Shown here in pieces: positions 31,195 through 43,740 of a DNA stretch of 64,000 nt. How positions within the stretch are numbered: the stretch's first letter is position 1; every line of letters starts with the position of its first letter. The translations under genes and the position numbers were made by a program. The notes beneath the pieces are model-generated. The model had not been told where the DNA came from and ran no database searches. It saw only the letters and a program-made list of their open reading frames with translations. The stretch spans positions 104,800,464 to 104,864,463 of the forward strand of contig OX638131.1 of the NCBI GenBank assembly GCA_951804985.1, given 5' to 3'. The DNA comes from Dryomyza anilis. Lineage: Eukaryota; Arthropoda; Insecta; Diptera; Dryomyzidae.

Positions 31195-34100
31195 TATTTA
31201 AAGACATTAAAAATATTAAAAAATATTAAAAAATATTGAAAAATATTTAAAAATATTAAAAAATATTAAAAAATATTAAAAAATATTAAAAAATATTAAA
31301 AAATATTAAAAAATATTAAAAAATATTAAAAAATATTAAAAAATATTAAAAAATATTAAAAAATATTAAAAAAATATTAAAAAATATTAAAAAATATTAA
31401 AAAATATTAAAAAATATTAAAAAATATTAAAATATATTAAAAAATATTAAAAAATATTAAAATATATTAAAAAATATTAAAAAATATTAAAAAATATTAA
31501 AAAATATTAAAAAATATTAAAAAATATTAAAAAATATTAAAAAATATTAAAAAATATTAAAAAATATTAAAAAATATTAAAAAATATTAAAAAATATTAA
31601 AAAATATTAAAAAATATTAAAAAATATTAAAAAATATTAAAAAATATTAAAAAATATTAAAAAATATTAAAAAATATTAAAAAATATTAAAAAATATTAA
31701 AAAATATTAAAAAATATTAAAAAATATTAAAAAATATTAAAAAATATTAAAAAATATTAAAAAATATTAAAAAATATTAAAAAATATTAAAAAATATTAA
31801 AAAATATTAAAAAATATTAAAAAATATTAAAAAATATTAAAAAATATTAAAAAATATTAAAAAATATTAAAAAATATTAAAAAATATTAAAAAATATTAA
31901 AAAATATTAAAAAATATTAAAAAATATTAAAAAATATTAAAAAATATTAAAAAATATTAAAAAATATTAAAAAATATTAAAAAATATTAAAAAATATTAA
32001 AAAATATTAAAAAATATTAAAAAATATTAAAAAATATTAAAAAATATTAAAAAATTTTAAAAAAATATTAAAAAATATTAAAAAATATTAAAAAATATGA
32101 AAAAAAAATACTAAAAATATTAAAAAATACGAAAAAATATTAAAAAATATTAAAAAATATTAAAAAATATTAAAAAATATTAAAAAATATTAAAAAATAT
32201 TAAAAAATATTAAAAAATATTAAAAAATATTAAAAAATATTAAAAAATATTAAAAAATATTAAAAAATATTAAAAAATATTAAAAAATATTAAAAAATAT
32301 TAAAAAATATTAAAAAATATTAAAAAATATTAAAAAATATTAAAAAATATTAAAAAATATTAAAAAATATTAAAAAATATTAAAAAATATTAAAAAATAT
32401 TAAAAAATATTAAAAAATATTAAAAAATATTAAAAAATATTAAAAAATATTAAAAAATATTAAAAAATATTAAAAAATATTAAAAAATATTAAAAAATAT
32501 TAAAAAATATTAAAAAATATTAAAAAATATTAAAAAATATTAAAAAATATTAAAAAATATTAAAAAATATTAAAAAATATTAAAAAATATTAAAAAATAT
32601 TAAAAAATTTTAAAAAAATATTAAAAAATATTAAAAAATATTAAAAAATATGAAAAAAAAATACTAAAAATATTAAAAAATACGAAAAAATATTAAAAAA
32701 TATTAAAAAATATTAAAAAATATTAAAAAATATTAAAAAATATTAAAAAATATTAAAAAATATTAAAAAATATTAAAAAATATTAAAAAATATTAAAAAA
32801 TATTAAAAAATATTAAAAAATATTAAAAAATATTAAAAAATATTAAAAAATATTAAAAAATATTAAAAAATATTAAAAAATATTAAAAAATATTAAAAAA
32901 TATTAAAAAATATTAAAAAATATTAAAAAATATTAAAAAATATTAAAAAATATTAAAAAATTTTAAAAAAATATTAAAAAATATTAAAAAATATTAAAAA
33001 ATATGAAAAAAAAATACTAAAAATATTAAAAAATACGAAAAAATATTAAAAAATATTAAAAAATATTAAAAAATATTAAAAAATATTAAAAAATATTAAA
33101 AAATATTAAAAAATATTAAAAAATATTAAAAAATATTAAAAAATATTAAAAAATATTAAAAAATATTAAAAAATATTAAAAAATATTAAAAAATATTAAA
33201 AAATATTAAAAAATATTAAAAAATATTAAAAAATATTAAAAAATATTAAAAAATATTAAAAAATATTAAAAAATATTAAAAAATATTAAAAAATATTAAA
33301 AAATATTAAAAAATATTAAAAAATATTAAAAAATATTAAAAAATATTAAAAAATATTAAAAAATATTAAAAAATATTAAAAAATATTAAAAAATATTAAA
33401 AAATATTAAAAAATATTAAAAAATATTAAAAAATATTAAAAAATATTAAAAAATATTAAAAAATATTAAAAAATATTAAAAAATATTAAAAAATATTAAA
33501 AAATATTAAAAAATATTAAAAAATATTAAAAAATATTAAAAAATATTAAAAAATATTAAAAAATATTAAAAAATATTAAAAAATATTAAAAAATATTAAA
33601 AAATATTAAAAAATATTAAAAAATATTAAAAAATATTAAAAAATATTAAAAAATATTAAAAAATATTAAAAAATATTAAAAAATATTAAAAAATATTAAA
33701 AAATATTAAAAAATATTAAAAAATTTTAAAAAAATATTAAAAAATATTAAAAAATATTAAAAAATATGAAAAAAAAATACTAAAAATATTAAAAAATACG
33801 AAAAAATATTAAAAAATATTAAAAAATATTAAAAAATATTAAAAAATATTAAAAAATATTAAAAAATATTAAAAAATATTAAAAAATATTAAAAAATATT
33901 AAAAAATATTAAAAAATATTAAAAAATATTAAAAAATATTAAAAAATATTAAAAAATATTAAAAAATATTAAAAATATTAAAAAATATTAAAAAATATTA
34001 AAAAATATTAAAAAATATTAAAAAATATTAAAAAATATTAAAAAATATTAAAAAATATTAAAAAATATTAAAAAATATTAAAAAATATTAAAAAATATTA

Positions 34101-35175
34101 AAAAATATTAAAAAATATTAAAAAATATTAAAAAATATTAAAAAATATTAAAAAAATATTAAAAAATATTAAAAAATATTAAAAAATATTAAAAATATTA
34201 AAAAATATTAAAAAATATTAAAAAATATTAAAAAATATTAAAAAATATTAAAAATATTAAAAAATATTAAAAAAATATTAAAAAATATTAAAAAATATTA
34301 AAAATTATTAAAAAATATTAAAAAATATTAAAAAATATTAAAAAATATGAAAAAAAATATTAAAAATATTAAAAAATATGAAAAAATATTAAAAAATATT
34401 AAAAAATATTAAAAAATATTAAAAAATATTAAAAAATATTAAAAAATATTAAAAAATATTAAAAAATATTAAAAAATATTAAAAAATATTAAAAAATATT
34501 AAAAAATATTAAAAAATATTAAAAAATATTAAAAAATATTAAAAAATATTAAAAAATATTAAAAAATATTAAAAAATATTAAAAAATATTAAAAAATATT
34601 AAAAAATATTAAAAAATATTAAAAAATATTAAAAAATATTAAAAAATATTAAAAAATATTAAAAAATATTAAAAAATATTAAAAAATATTAAAAAATATT
34701 AAAAAATATTAAAAAATATTAAAAAATATTAAAAAATATTAAAAATTATTAAAAAATATTAAAAAATATTAAAAATATTAAAAAATATTAAAAAATATTA
34801 AAAAATATTAAAAAACATTAAAAAATATTAAAAAATATTAAAAAATATTAAAAAATATTAAAAAATATTAAAAAATATTAAAAAATATTAAAAAATATTA
34901 AAAAATATTAAAAAATATTAAAAAATATTAAAAAATATTAAAAAATATTAAAAAAATATTAAAAAATATTAAAAAATATTAAAAAATATTAAAAAATATT
35001 AAAAAATATTAAAAAATATTGAAAAATATTAAAAAATATTAAAAAATATTAAAAAATATTAAAAAATATTAAAAAATATTAAAAAATATTAAAAAATATT
35101 AAAAAATATTAAAAAATATTAAAAAATATTAAAAAATATTAAAAAATATTAAAAAATATTAAAAAATATTAAAAA
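31195..35175 (+). repeat. 4-kb 10-bp A-tract satellite (AAAAAATATT)
   Basis: Close to 400 copies of AAAAAATATT. Most units are identical; single-base length changes occur near 31,370, 33,970-34,200 and 34,260. A 77-bp variant cassette (TTTTAAAAAAA through TATG and ATAC to TACG) ends at 32,131, 32,684, 33,037 and 33,800, always 76 bp from its first TTTT to its last G. A diverged copy ends at 34,380. Cassette spacings are 553, 353 and 763 bp, which all leave 3 when divided by 10, so copies differ by whole repeat units. DNA from 35,176 to about 35,455 is a degraded A-rich continuation. Confidence 0.97.
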
Positions 35176-36145
35176 AAAATATATATTAAATATTTAAAAA
35201 TATTAACAAAATTTATATAAAAAATATAAAAAATAAAACATATTATAAAAATTAAAAAATATTAAAAAATAAAATAAAAAAAAAAATAAAAAATATTAAA
35301 AAATAAACAATATAAAAACTTATAAAAAAATAAAATATATTAAAAATTATTAAAAAATAATAAAAATGTTATACATAAATAAATTAGGAAAAAAAACAAA
35401 ATACAAAATAAATTAAATAAAAAAAATAACGAAAAATATATCTAAAAAGATAGCAACAAATTAAACATATTTGACTTGTCAGCATTGTCAACAATTGCAA
35501 AAAGAAAAACATCCTAAACTGACAGCTGACTGTGTGTTTTCTGCATAGTTTTTTTTTTTAATCTTTTTTTTTAGCTTTTTGCCATTTTTCTTTGCGTTGT
35601 TTTTGCTAACATTTATCAATGTCGGCGCGCATGTTGCCGCAACATAACATTTGGCGCAAAGTCCTTCATCATCATCACATGCTGAGTGTTTTTCTGTATT
35701 TTTCATTCATTCGTTTGTTATTTTTTTGTGCTAGCGTTGCCACTTTATTATATTTCAATGCTTTGCATGGCGCATTGTGGGTCTGTCTCTTTAACTGTCG
35801 CCATTTGTGATCGATGTGTGTCATCAGTTATTGTCAAAATTGTGGCAACGTGTGATATATTCTTTGTGATATGTTCTTTGTCACTGTGGGTGGCACTGTA
35901 AAGAGCTACCGAGTGTTTTTGTTGAAGTGGCAGGGCTTTGAAATATTGCAGAGCACAACCTCGCGTATGAGCAACATTTATTAACAAAGTAAAATTGTGA
36001 AGCACATAGGCGTATACGCAACTTTTTTTGTTAGCAATTGATCTTTGATCACTAAATCAGTTAATTAATAAATTAATATATCTAGAAATAAATAAATAAA
36101 TCAAAAAATGAATTATATAAATAAATCATTAAGTCAATAAATCAC
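35176..36145. other. A-rich edge and non-coding island
   Basis: 35,176-35,455 is degraded AAATATTAAAA-type DNA. 35,456-36,010 is complex, with CTGACAGCTGACTG (35,519-35,532), GTGGCAACG (35,843) and several overlapping frames on both strands of 63-85 codons. None shows a recognisable domain. I see no gene. Confidence 0.4.
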
Positions 36146-37095
36146 TAATGATATCAAATAAATCAAATAAATCAAATAAATCAAATAAATCAAATAAATC
36201 AAATAAATCAAATAAATCAAATAAATCAAATAAATCAAATAAATCAAATAAATCAAATAAATCAAATAAATCAAATAAATCAAATAAATCAAATAAATCA
36301 AATAAATCAAATAAATCAAATGATATCAAATCACAAATGATATCAAATCACTAATGATATCAAATAAATCAATAAATCAATCAAATCAAAAAATCAAAAG
36401 GATCAAATAAATCAAATAAATCAAATAAATCAAATAAATCAAATAAATCAAATAAATCAAATAAATCAAATAAATCAAATAAATCAAATAAATCAAATAA
36501 ATCAAATAAATCAAATAAATCAAATAAATCAAAAAAATCAAATAAATCAAATAAATCAAATAAATCAAATAAATCAAATAAATCAAATAAATCAAATAAA
36601 TCAAAAAAATCAAAAAAATCAAATAAATCAAATAAATCAAATAAATCAAATAAATCAAATAAAACAAATAAATCAAATAAATCAAAAAAATCAAATAAAT
36701 CAAATAAATCAAATAAATCAAATAAATCAAATAAATAAAATAAATCAAATAAATCAAATAAATCAAATAAATCAAATAAATCAAATAAATCAAATAAATC
36801 AAATAAATCAAATAAATCAAATAAATCAAATAAATCAAATAAATCAAATAAATCAAATAAATCAAATAAATCAAATAAATCAAATAAATCAAATAAATCA
36901 AATAAATCAAATAAATCAAATAAATCAAATAAATCAAATAAATCAAATAAATCAAATAAATCAAATAAATCAAATAAATCAAATAAATCAAATAAATCAA
37001 ATAAATAAAATAAATCAAATAAATCAAATAAATCAAATAAATCACATGAATCAAATAAATCAAATAAATCGAACAAACCAAATATATCAAATAAA
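36146..37095 (+). repeat. 9-bp satellite, two blocks (AAATAAATC)
   Basis: Block 1 (about 36,154-36,321) has some 18 units of AAATAAATC. Block 2 (about 36,400-37,080) has about 75, with scattered variants (AAAAAAATC, AATAAATAA). The blocks are separated by ATGATATCAAATCA repeats; the same ATGATATCAAA also starts block 1. Because 9 is a multiple of 3, several frames stay open and give (NKS)n on the plus strand and (DLF)n or (IYL)n on the minus strand. These are not genes. Confidence 0.95.
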
Positions 37096-38112
37096 TATTT
37101 TAGTGTTTTTTGTCAGAACTGCTAGTTTGTTTAATTTTCAATAATGTGTTTTTAATTATAGATAACTTTAGTTAGATTAATTCATTTATACAAGATTTAA
37201 TTGATTATTGTATTCTAAACAACTTTAAACATTTTTTTTTTGAAATCCCCTAATTGCAATTGTTTGATTTAAATTTACACATCTAATTAAAGTTGAATGT
37301 AATTTTTAATTGTTTACTCTTCACACACTTTGTGGCATTAAATTGTGTAAATATTACGTCTAGACAAAACTTTGGTTAATATTTGCTACATTTGGCTCAA
37401 GTACTGAGTAACAAGCTGCTAATGACATTTTAAGCTATTAACGAGCATAATGTTTACCTAATTTTGTCATTGTTTATTGAGTGCTTCAATGCGTTTAAAA
37501 GGTTTTAATTTATTTATTTACCTCAAAAAATAAAAAGACTCTAATTGCTTTTTGCGTTTATAGTATGTGGTATGGCTTTTGACATCCATGTCAATTGAAG
37601 GTTGATTGCAGTGCAAACAAAAAGACTTTTAAAGTACTAAGTATTTAGTTTACTACATACAGACTGTGAAGGGGATATATAGAATATGTAGTTGAGGTAA
37701 TTGCGGTAAGAAGGCCAATCAAATGTCTTTAGGTATTAAAGTTGTGTGTGGTATGAAGTTATTAAATTTATTATAAAATATTTGCTTTTTGGTTTGATGA
37801 AGTTAAATTCAGTTATGTTTATGTCTATTAATATTAATATTATTCTTTAGTCACTGAAGTTATATCCAAGAGTTATCGCACACATTCTTCTTGATCCAAA
37901 TAAATTATGTTCATGATTATACCCAGACAAAACATGGTAAATTAATAGTATTTCCATAGAAGCAATTATTTCTACTTTTAAAATTAGTCAATAGAATGCT
38001 TATCATTAGTTTAATAATATTTAAACTGTTCTTACAGTATGAATACATTTTATAATATATCTTTTAATTATTATATTAAAACCTATAAATATTTAATGAT
38101 ACGTATTACAGC
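37096..38112. other. AT-rich spacer, no gene seen
   Basis: Unique AT-rich DNA with some TTTGGCTCAAG and GACATCCATGTC (37,580-37,591) words. TGTGGTATG occurs at 37,566 and 37,748, the same word as the hairpin arm at 4530-4557. Nothing further can be supported. Confidence 0.4.
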
Positions 38113-38296
38113 GAATCCGCGGTAGCTCAGTGTTAGTGCGTTGGACTGCGAGCCGAAAGGTCCCCGGTACCGGGCTACCTCTCGGCAGTAAATGGCAAAC
38201 CTACGAAAGTAAAACATTTCCTATGAAAAGCTCTCACCCGCCGTTCGGATTCGGCAATAAACTGTAGGTCCCACCACTTTATTTTTTTATTATTAC
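38113..38296 (+). mobile_element. tRNA-derived SINE-like element
   Basis: The head contains TAGCTCAGTGTTAGTGCG (38,123-38,140), a good pol III A box, and GGTACCGGGCT (38,166-38,176), a decayed B box. They start 43 bases apart, which is the tRNA spacing. TTGG/CCGA around 38,141-38,156 retains part of an anticodon stem. A non-tRNA body follows (CTCTCGGCAGTAAATGGCAA to CAATAAACTGTAGGTCCC), ending in a T-rich tail. The tail ACTGTAGGTCCC is a word I associate with insect SINEs. TATTAC at 38,104-38,109 and 38,291-38,296 may be a target duplication. The missing acceptor stem and poor B box argue against a working tRNA gene. Confidence 0.75.
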
Positions 38297-39754
38297 TAAT
38301 TTTATGGTATTGTCGAAATCGTTTATTAGGAGGAAACACATAAAAATAATAGTACTTATATTATTAAAAAATATTTAAATTAATTTTTAAATTAATTTAA
38401 TAATTGCATAATACAAAATTAATTAGAAAACATTTATATAAGTTTGTAAACCCTATTAATTATTGTGCGACGAAATCAATAGTCTGAGTATATCGAAATA
38501 GTAATCTCAAAAATTTGTTCTTAGTTCACAGAAGTTATGTTCGTGTCTGTCAAAAGATTAAATCCAAAAATTATTCATCTTTCAAAGAAACTAAATACTT
38601 TGTTATGCTAAGAAGTTTTATGCATTGCATATACCTAAACCGCTATTTAAATAAACACGTCTATTTTATAAATCAATTAATGTATTCATTTTTGTTATCC
38701 AAAATGTGAACTTGTAAGCTTTTCTAATTGTTTATTATCTTTAGTTGTTATACTTTTCATTTCTAATTTTTTGATTATTACAAAATTAGTTTCTTAATAT
38801 TAAGAAAATATATTCTTGTATTTTTAGTGAAAATTGCTCGATTTAATAAACCTAGACCGTTTCTCATTCACGACATATACTTCTTCCGTTTTGGAAGTGC
38901 AGGCGCCCAACCGCAAGACAGACTAGCAGTCAGACGACAGGCAGACTGCGACACTCAAGCGGCGTTGCATATATTAATGAACCAACAGGCGCTCGCGTTA
39001 ATGTAGATCCGCAGATACTGATAATCGCAGCTGCACAGCGATACATGTTCGGAACGAAAGTCAGACAGACAAACAGCGAAGCAGACATACACTGATATAG
39101 ATAGGCAGACAGACGCACTACAACGACAACGCATTCGTTTTTAATTAATTGAAATTTCAGCAAGATGCATAAAATTTTATGAATTCACATCAATTAGCAT
39201 TAATGTTGGATGTCGTGGCAAATGAGTTGACAAAATAAAATAAAAAAAACGTGTATCAGACATATTCAGCATAATATTAAATAGAAAATAAATAAGGAAA
39301 TCATTTGTAGTATCTGCGTGCATATAGTGAATTTCAATATGTATTTTTTTTTTGTCCATTTTGATCAATATGCTTGGCAGTTGCATTTATACAAATGGTA
39401 ACTATTTTAGCAAATCAAAAATGTTTTCAAAATATATAAATCTTAAAAAACAAATTTATTAATAGTCAGAAAACCAATATTTTGTGAAAAAAAAGAGTAT
39501 TTAAAAATTGGCACCTCTAATATAATCTAAAAATTAAAAATACATTACATCAGTAATTAGGATAGAAAATTTAATGAACATTTGGTGAGCGTTATATTTA
39601 ACTATTCTAAATGGTCTCGCGGTATGTGTGCTGGATTGAACCACTGTGTGGCATCCCCAGTAGAAGATGAATTTTCAAGATGATGTCGACAGTTATTACA
39701 GTTATATCAAGCCTTTCCACACCAACCAACCCAAATTCTTTAAATTCAACACAC
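38297..39754. other. Non-coding region with a GC-richer island at 38.88-39.13 kb
   Basis: 38,880-39,130 stands out as GC-richer, with GCAAGACAGACTAGCAGTCA and AAAGTCAGACAGACAAACAG (GACN patches), GCGGCGTTGC and CTGCACAGCG. Around it is AT-rich DNA. The 77-codon minus-strand frame (38,930-39,163) and the 64-codon plus frame (38,515-38,709) have no recognisable domain. A promoter or enhancer is possible but not shown. Confidence 0.4.
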
Positions 39755-39925
39755 TGATATTCACTACATCAAAATGCACCACACCAAAACTCACCACACT
39801 GAAACTCACAACACCGAAACTCACCACACCGAAACTCACTGCACTAAAACTCACTATACTAAAACTCACTAAACTAATACTCACCACATTAAAACTCACC
39901 ATACTAAAACTTCTACTGGTAAAAA
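39755..39925 (+). repeat. 15-bp repeat (AAACTCACCACACCG)
   Basis: About ten units of AAACTCACCACACCG, drifting to AAACTCACTATACTA. The period of 15 keeps a frame open (39,667-39,951, LTTPK repeats), but the flanking residues look random and I do not call a gene. The next 60 bases are a degraded GGTGAAAAATTCTACG-type repeat that resumes after the MITE near 40,340-40,410. Confidence 0.85.
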
Positions 39926-39987
39926 TTCTACGGAGAAAAGGTCTACGGTGAAAAACCCTAAGGTGAAGAATTCTACGGGAAAGTAAG

Positions 39988-40312
39988 GGGTTTTTCAACA
40001 GGGATGCTACAAAAGTAGATCGACAGGGACGGCAAATGACGCCATATTTCTAGCCGCTCTTTTGACATTTCTCTTCAGTAAGGTTTGCCATTTTATGATG
40101 GAAAGATATACGAATTCGAATTTAATGATTTTAACTCTTTGTTGGCTCGTATATCTTTCCATTATAAAACCAATGGCAAACCTTACTGAAGAGAATTGTC
40201 AAAAGAGTGGCAATAAATATGGCGTCGTTTGCTGTCCCTGTCGCTCTACTTTTGTAGCGTCCCTGTTGAAAAACCAATGAAAAACTTTTGTAGCGCTCTT
40301 ATTGAAAAACCC
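39988..40312. mobile_element. Fold-back MITE with 125-bp arms
   Basis: The left arm 39,989-40,113 and right arm 40,147-40,275 are inverted copies with few mismatches, joined by a 33-base spacer. The ends read GGTTTTTCAACAGGG and its complement. A second terminal copy (CTTTTGTAGCG to TTGAAAAACCC) follows at 40,285-40,312, so the right end is duplicated in tandem by about 37 bp. I see no coding sequence. It has inserted into the 15-bp/GGTGAAAAATTCTACG repeat region. The superfamily is not determined because the target duplication is unclear. Confidence 0.85.
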
Positions 40313-40690
40313 TTTATTATGCGGGAGAGTATTTCAAAGGGAAGAATTCAACTGGGATTAATTCTACTTGAAAATATTTAACGATAAAGAATTTAACGGG
40401 GAAGAACAGTGCGAGAAAGAATTGTTTTTGAGAAAAGTTGTTTTGGCGGTGAATTATTTTGGTTTTGGTTTCTACATTTATAACACCAATAAAAAATCGT
40501 CCAAACTCTTGATCAGTTTTTCTGTTTATCTGTTAGTTTCAGCATAATTTCTAAACCGCTCACCCGATTTGTTTGACATTTTACACATGAATACTAAGAA
40601 GTTCGAAGGGTTTCATAGACTATATATAAACGGGATTGGAGAACGCGGTGTGGTACCTTCCATACCACCTAAACTTTCAAAATGATATAA
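40313..40690. other. Dispersed-repeat-like segment
   Basis: 40,313-40,450 continues the degraded AAGAATTCTACGG-type repeat. 40,480-40,690 is complex (CTTGATCAGTTTTTCTG, AATTTCTAAACCGCTCACCC, AACGGGATTGGAGAACGCGG) and has the feel of an interspersed fly repeat that abuts an A-rich tract. Family unknown. Confidence 0.35.
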
Positions 40691-41790
40691 CTCAGCATTT
40701 ACACTAGATAAGAACATGAAACAAAAAACTAAAAAAATAAAAATTACAAAAGTAAAAAAAAAACTGTTTTACTAACTTTTATACTAACCAAAAATATAGA
40801 AAGGTAAGCATAAATGCAAAACAAAAAACAAAAGCAAAACCATAACTAAAAAATCACAAAACCAAATTTAAAAACTCATAAACAAATGAATGAACACATA
40901 AACGAAAAATAAAAACAAGAACAAAAGCATAAGGAAATAATAAAAACAAAAGTAAAAACAAGAAAACAACAGCAAAAGCATATATACAAAAGCATAGACA
41001 CAAAAAACATTTACAAAATCAATAAAATCAAAAACGTAAAATAAAAGTAAAAATAAAAATACAAACACGAAATTTGAGAAAAATAAACAAAAAAGCAAAA
41101 AACAAAAGAAGAAAATTACAAAACATAAACATAATCACAAACTAAAAAAAACAAACGCAATACAAAAGCAGAAGGAAAAACCTAAAAACACGAAAGCAAA
41201 AGCATAAACACAAAAACAGGAAAAAATCAAAAACGAAAGCAAAAACAAAAATACAAACACAAAAATAAAAAAAAACAAAAAGAAAAGCAAAAAACAAAAA
41301 AATAAAATTAAAAAATGAAAAAACACAACCAAACGCAATTCAAAACTACAATAACAAAAGTAGAAGGAAAATGTAAAAACAAAAGTAAAAACACAAAAAA
41401 GGAACAAAATCAAAAAAAATAAAATCAAAAGCAAAAAAAAAAATACACACAAAAATAAAGAATAAAAAACAAAAACGAAAAAATAAAATTACAAAAGCAA
41501 AAACACAAAAACAAAAAACAAATGCAAAACAAAAGCATAAACACAAAAAAAAAGTAAAAGCATAAACTATAATAAAAAATAACAACAAAAAATTCTAAAG
41601 AATAGTTAAAAAAAACAAAACGAAAAAAAACATAAATAAAAACAAAACCAAAACAAACAGAAGGTTAAGACAAACCTAAATAACCATCAAGAACAAATGA
41701 GCAAAAGCCTTACAAGAACATATGAAACATAAGTAAAAACGCAAAAACAACAATGACAAAGAAAATTTTAGAAACTTCAACAAAAAAAAA
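40691..41790. repeat. A-rich low-complexity tract (ACAAAAGCATAAAC type)
   Basis: Loose repeats of AAAAGCATAAACACAAAAA and ACAAAAACAAAAGTA without one fixed period. On the minus strand this reads as Phe/Leu-rich frames (40,868-41,588) that look like membrane proteins but are only translated low complexity. Compare the T-rich tract at 3481-4160, which is similar in the opposite orientation. Confidence 0.8.
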
Positions 41791-43740
41791 ACTAATTTAT
41801 TAAGAAGAGCATTTGCGGTCAGTACCTAAACTTTTTTTTAGTTATTCTATTTGTAAAGTAGCGTACAAAAATAATATTTAAAAAAAAAAATTTAATGTTT
41901 TCCTAATTATGAATTTTCAAAAAAAAAAACTATTATAAGCATTATTTGCCAAACTAAATTCAAAAATGGTACATTCCTGGATTGCCATACTCAGAATGTT
42001 TGTCGAAAATATTGATAACGATATTCTTGCTAGCAGATAACCAATCAAACAACTAACCTGCAGATATTAATAGTTTTCATATCTTTATTTTCATTTAAGG
42101 TTTTTAACATTTTCGGTTCTTGATTTGTGTATTTCAGGATTTAGTTTTTTTTATGTATTTTATCACTTTAATTTTTAGTTTTGTATTATTTCATTTTTTT
42201 TTTTAATATATATTATAATTATTCGTAAAATTTTTTTTATAAATATTTTTTCACATCTTTTCTACATATATATTTTTCCATTATACAATTTGAATTTGTC
42301 CTCTTCAATCTGTCTCTACCGCGGCAAAGGAAGTTGTCAAATTCTTTGCAACTTGTGTTGGCAACATTTCATTTGTTGCTGCTGCCGCCGCCGCTGTTGC
42401 TGACAACAGTTGTCAACGCATATGTTGCTCATAATTAAAAATAAAATGTAATTAACGCCGCGCACAAATGCGCCGCATCCAACGCAAATGCAACTGTCTG
42501 TCGACAGGCTGACAGCCAGTCAGACAGACAGACATTCAGCTCCCTAAATGCAAAAACAATTGTAATAAAATAAAAAGAAAATACTTTATTTATGCAACCG
42601 AGTTGGTGTGCCGTTTGTGCAAAGAGTTGACAACTCGCAGAAATGCAGAAATTATAAAGTGTCATTGGATTTATTAATGTGGCATGTTGCAGGCATGACG
42701 CGGCACAGTGTGCGCGGCAGTGTGACACAAATGAACATTTTACAAAATTTATTCAAAATATCAAAATTTATTTCAATATTACTTATATTATAGTGCAGCG
42801 TATATTTGTAAGGCGCTGTGCATTATTTTTAGTTTTAGCTGCCTTTTTCTGCTTTTTTCTGTCTTTTCTGATTTTATGCTTCTGAATATTATACAGCTTA
42901 TTCTGCTTTTTCTGTGTGCACGCCATACTCACACATTTTCGAGATTCATTAATGCTGACAAGTTGAAATGCTAATTATTGTCAAATTAATTTAGTTAGCT
43001 GTCAGCTTAAATGAAATTAAAATGAAAATGAGAGAAGAAAAAACAATTTTTAATCAAGTGAATAAGAAATAACGATCGGCTTAAGGCACAAATAACGAAC
43101 ATGTGTGTGATGCAGCCCAAGTTGGCAGTGCTGTCAACTGATGCTGCTGACAGCAAGGCATATAATAAAAAAATAAACAATTAAAAATAAAATAAATATA
43201 AAGTGCATCATAAATATCTACAGCATAATAAAAGTCAGCTATTAAATAATTTATATAAGCCGGTCAAACCAGTGCTATAAAATTAACACACGGACAGTAT
43301 CTGCAAAGTATCAACACTTTATGCAAAATAAAATATAATTAAATTGTTTCTAAAAAAAACCTTATTCAATAAATGTTAAAAAAATATTATAATATTTTAA
43401 TCTTTTCACATAAATAAAAGCATTAAAAACAAAGTATTGAATATTTCGTCGAATATCACTGCCCACTTGAAGTGTGATATTTGTCACTCAAACGCATTTA
43501 AGTTGTTATTTTATATGTGGTTCTTATGTCAATTTTTGGCAGTGACACGTAACAGCAGCTGCTACTTGTGTTTTAAAATATTTTGACATTTAAACGAAAA
43601 ATGCGCGAAAAACATATTTAGCACTAAAGAAAAAAAGCGCATTAAAAAATATACATGTTTAAAAGTTAACACAACAATAATGAGTTGAACAAAAAATTCT
43701 TAATACAAATTGAATATATTTAAATTATAAAAATTATATC
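41791..43740. other. Non-coding region with a complex island at 42.29-43.6 kb
   Basis: 42,300-43,170 has higher complexity, with GCTGCTGCCGCCGCCGCTG (42,379-42,397), TGACAACAGTTGTCA (42,401-42,415), CAGACAGACAGAC (42,521-42,533), CTGACAGCC and GCTGTCAAC. 43,280-43,620 has several TGACA/TGTCA words. The frames on both strands at 42,435-42,885 overlap and show no domain. No gene called. Confidence 0.45.
42401..42415. promoter_or_regulatory. TGACAACAGTTGTCA inverted repeat
   Basis: Perfect 7-bp arms TGACAAC/GTTGTCA around a central A. TGACA is a TALE-type half-site and TGTCA its complement. It sits at the edge of a GC-rich triplet tract. Regulatory role is inference. Confidence 0.35.

Noticed and set aside
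36129..37090. DLF, IYL and NKS repeat proteins
   Set aside because: All come from the 9-bp AAATAAATC repeat, open in several frames on both strands at once.
38113..38185. Functional tRNA gene
   Set aside because: The A box is good, but the acceptor stem is absent, the anticodon stem is mismatched and the B box is degraded. A SINE head fits better.
39667..39951. 94-residue LTTPK-repeat protein
   Set aside because: The frame is explained by the 15-bp repeat; its ends fall in random or other repeat sequence.
40868..41588. Phe/Leu-rich membrane-like proteins on the minus strand
   Set aside because: They are translated A-rich low-complexity DNA with no sequence constraint visible.
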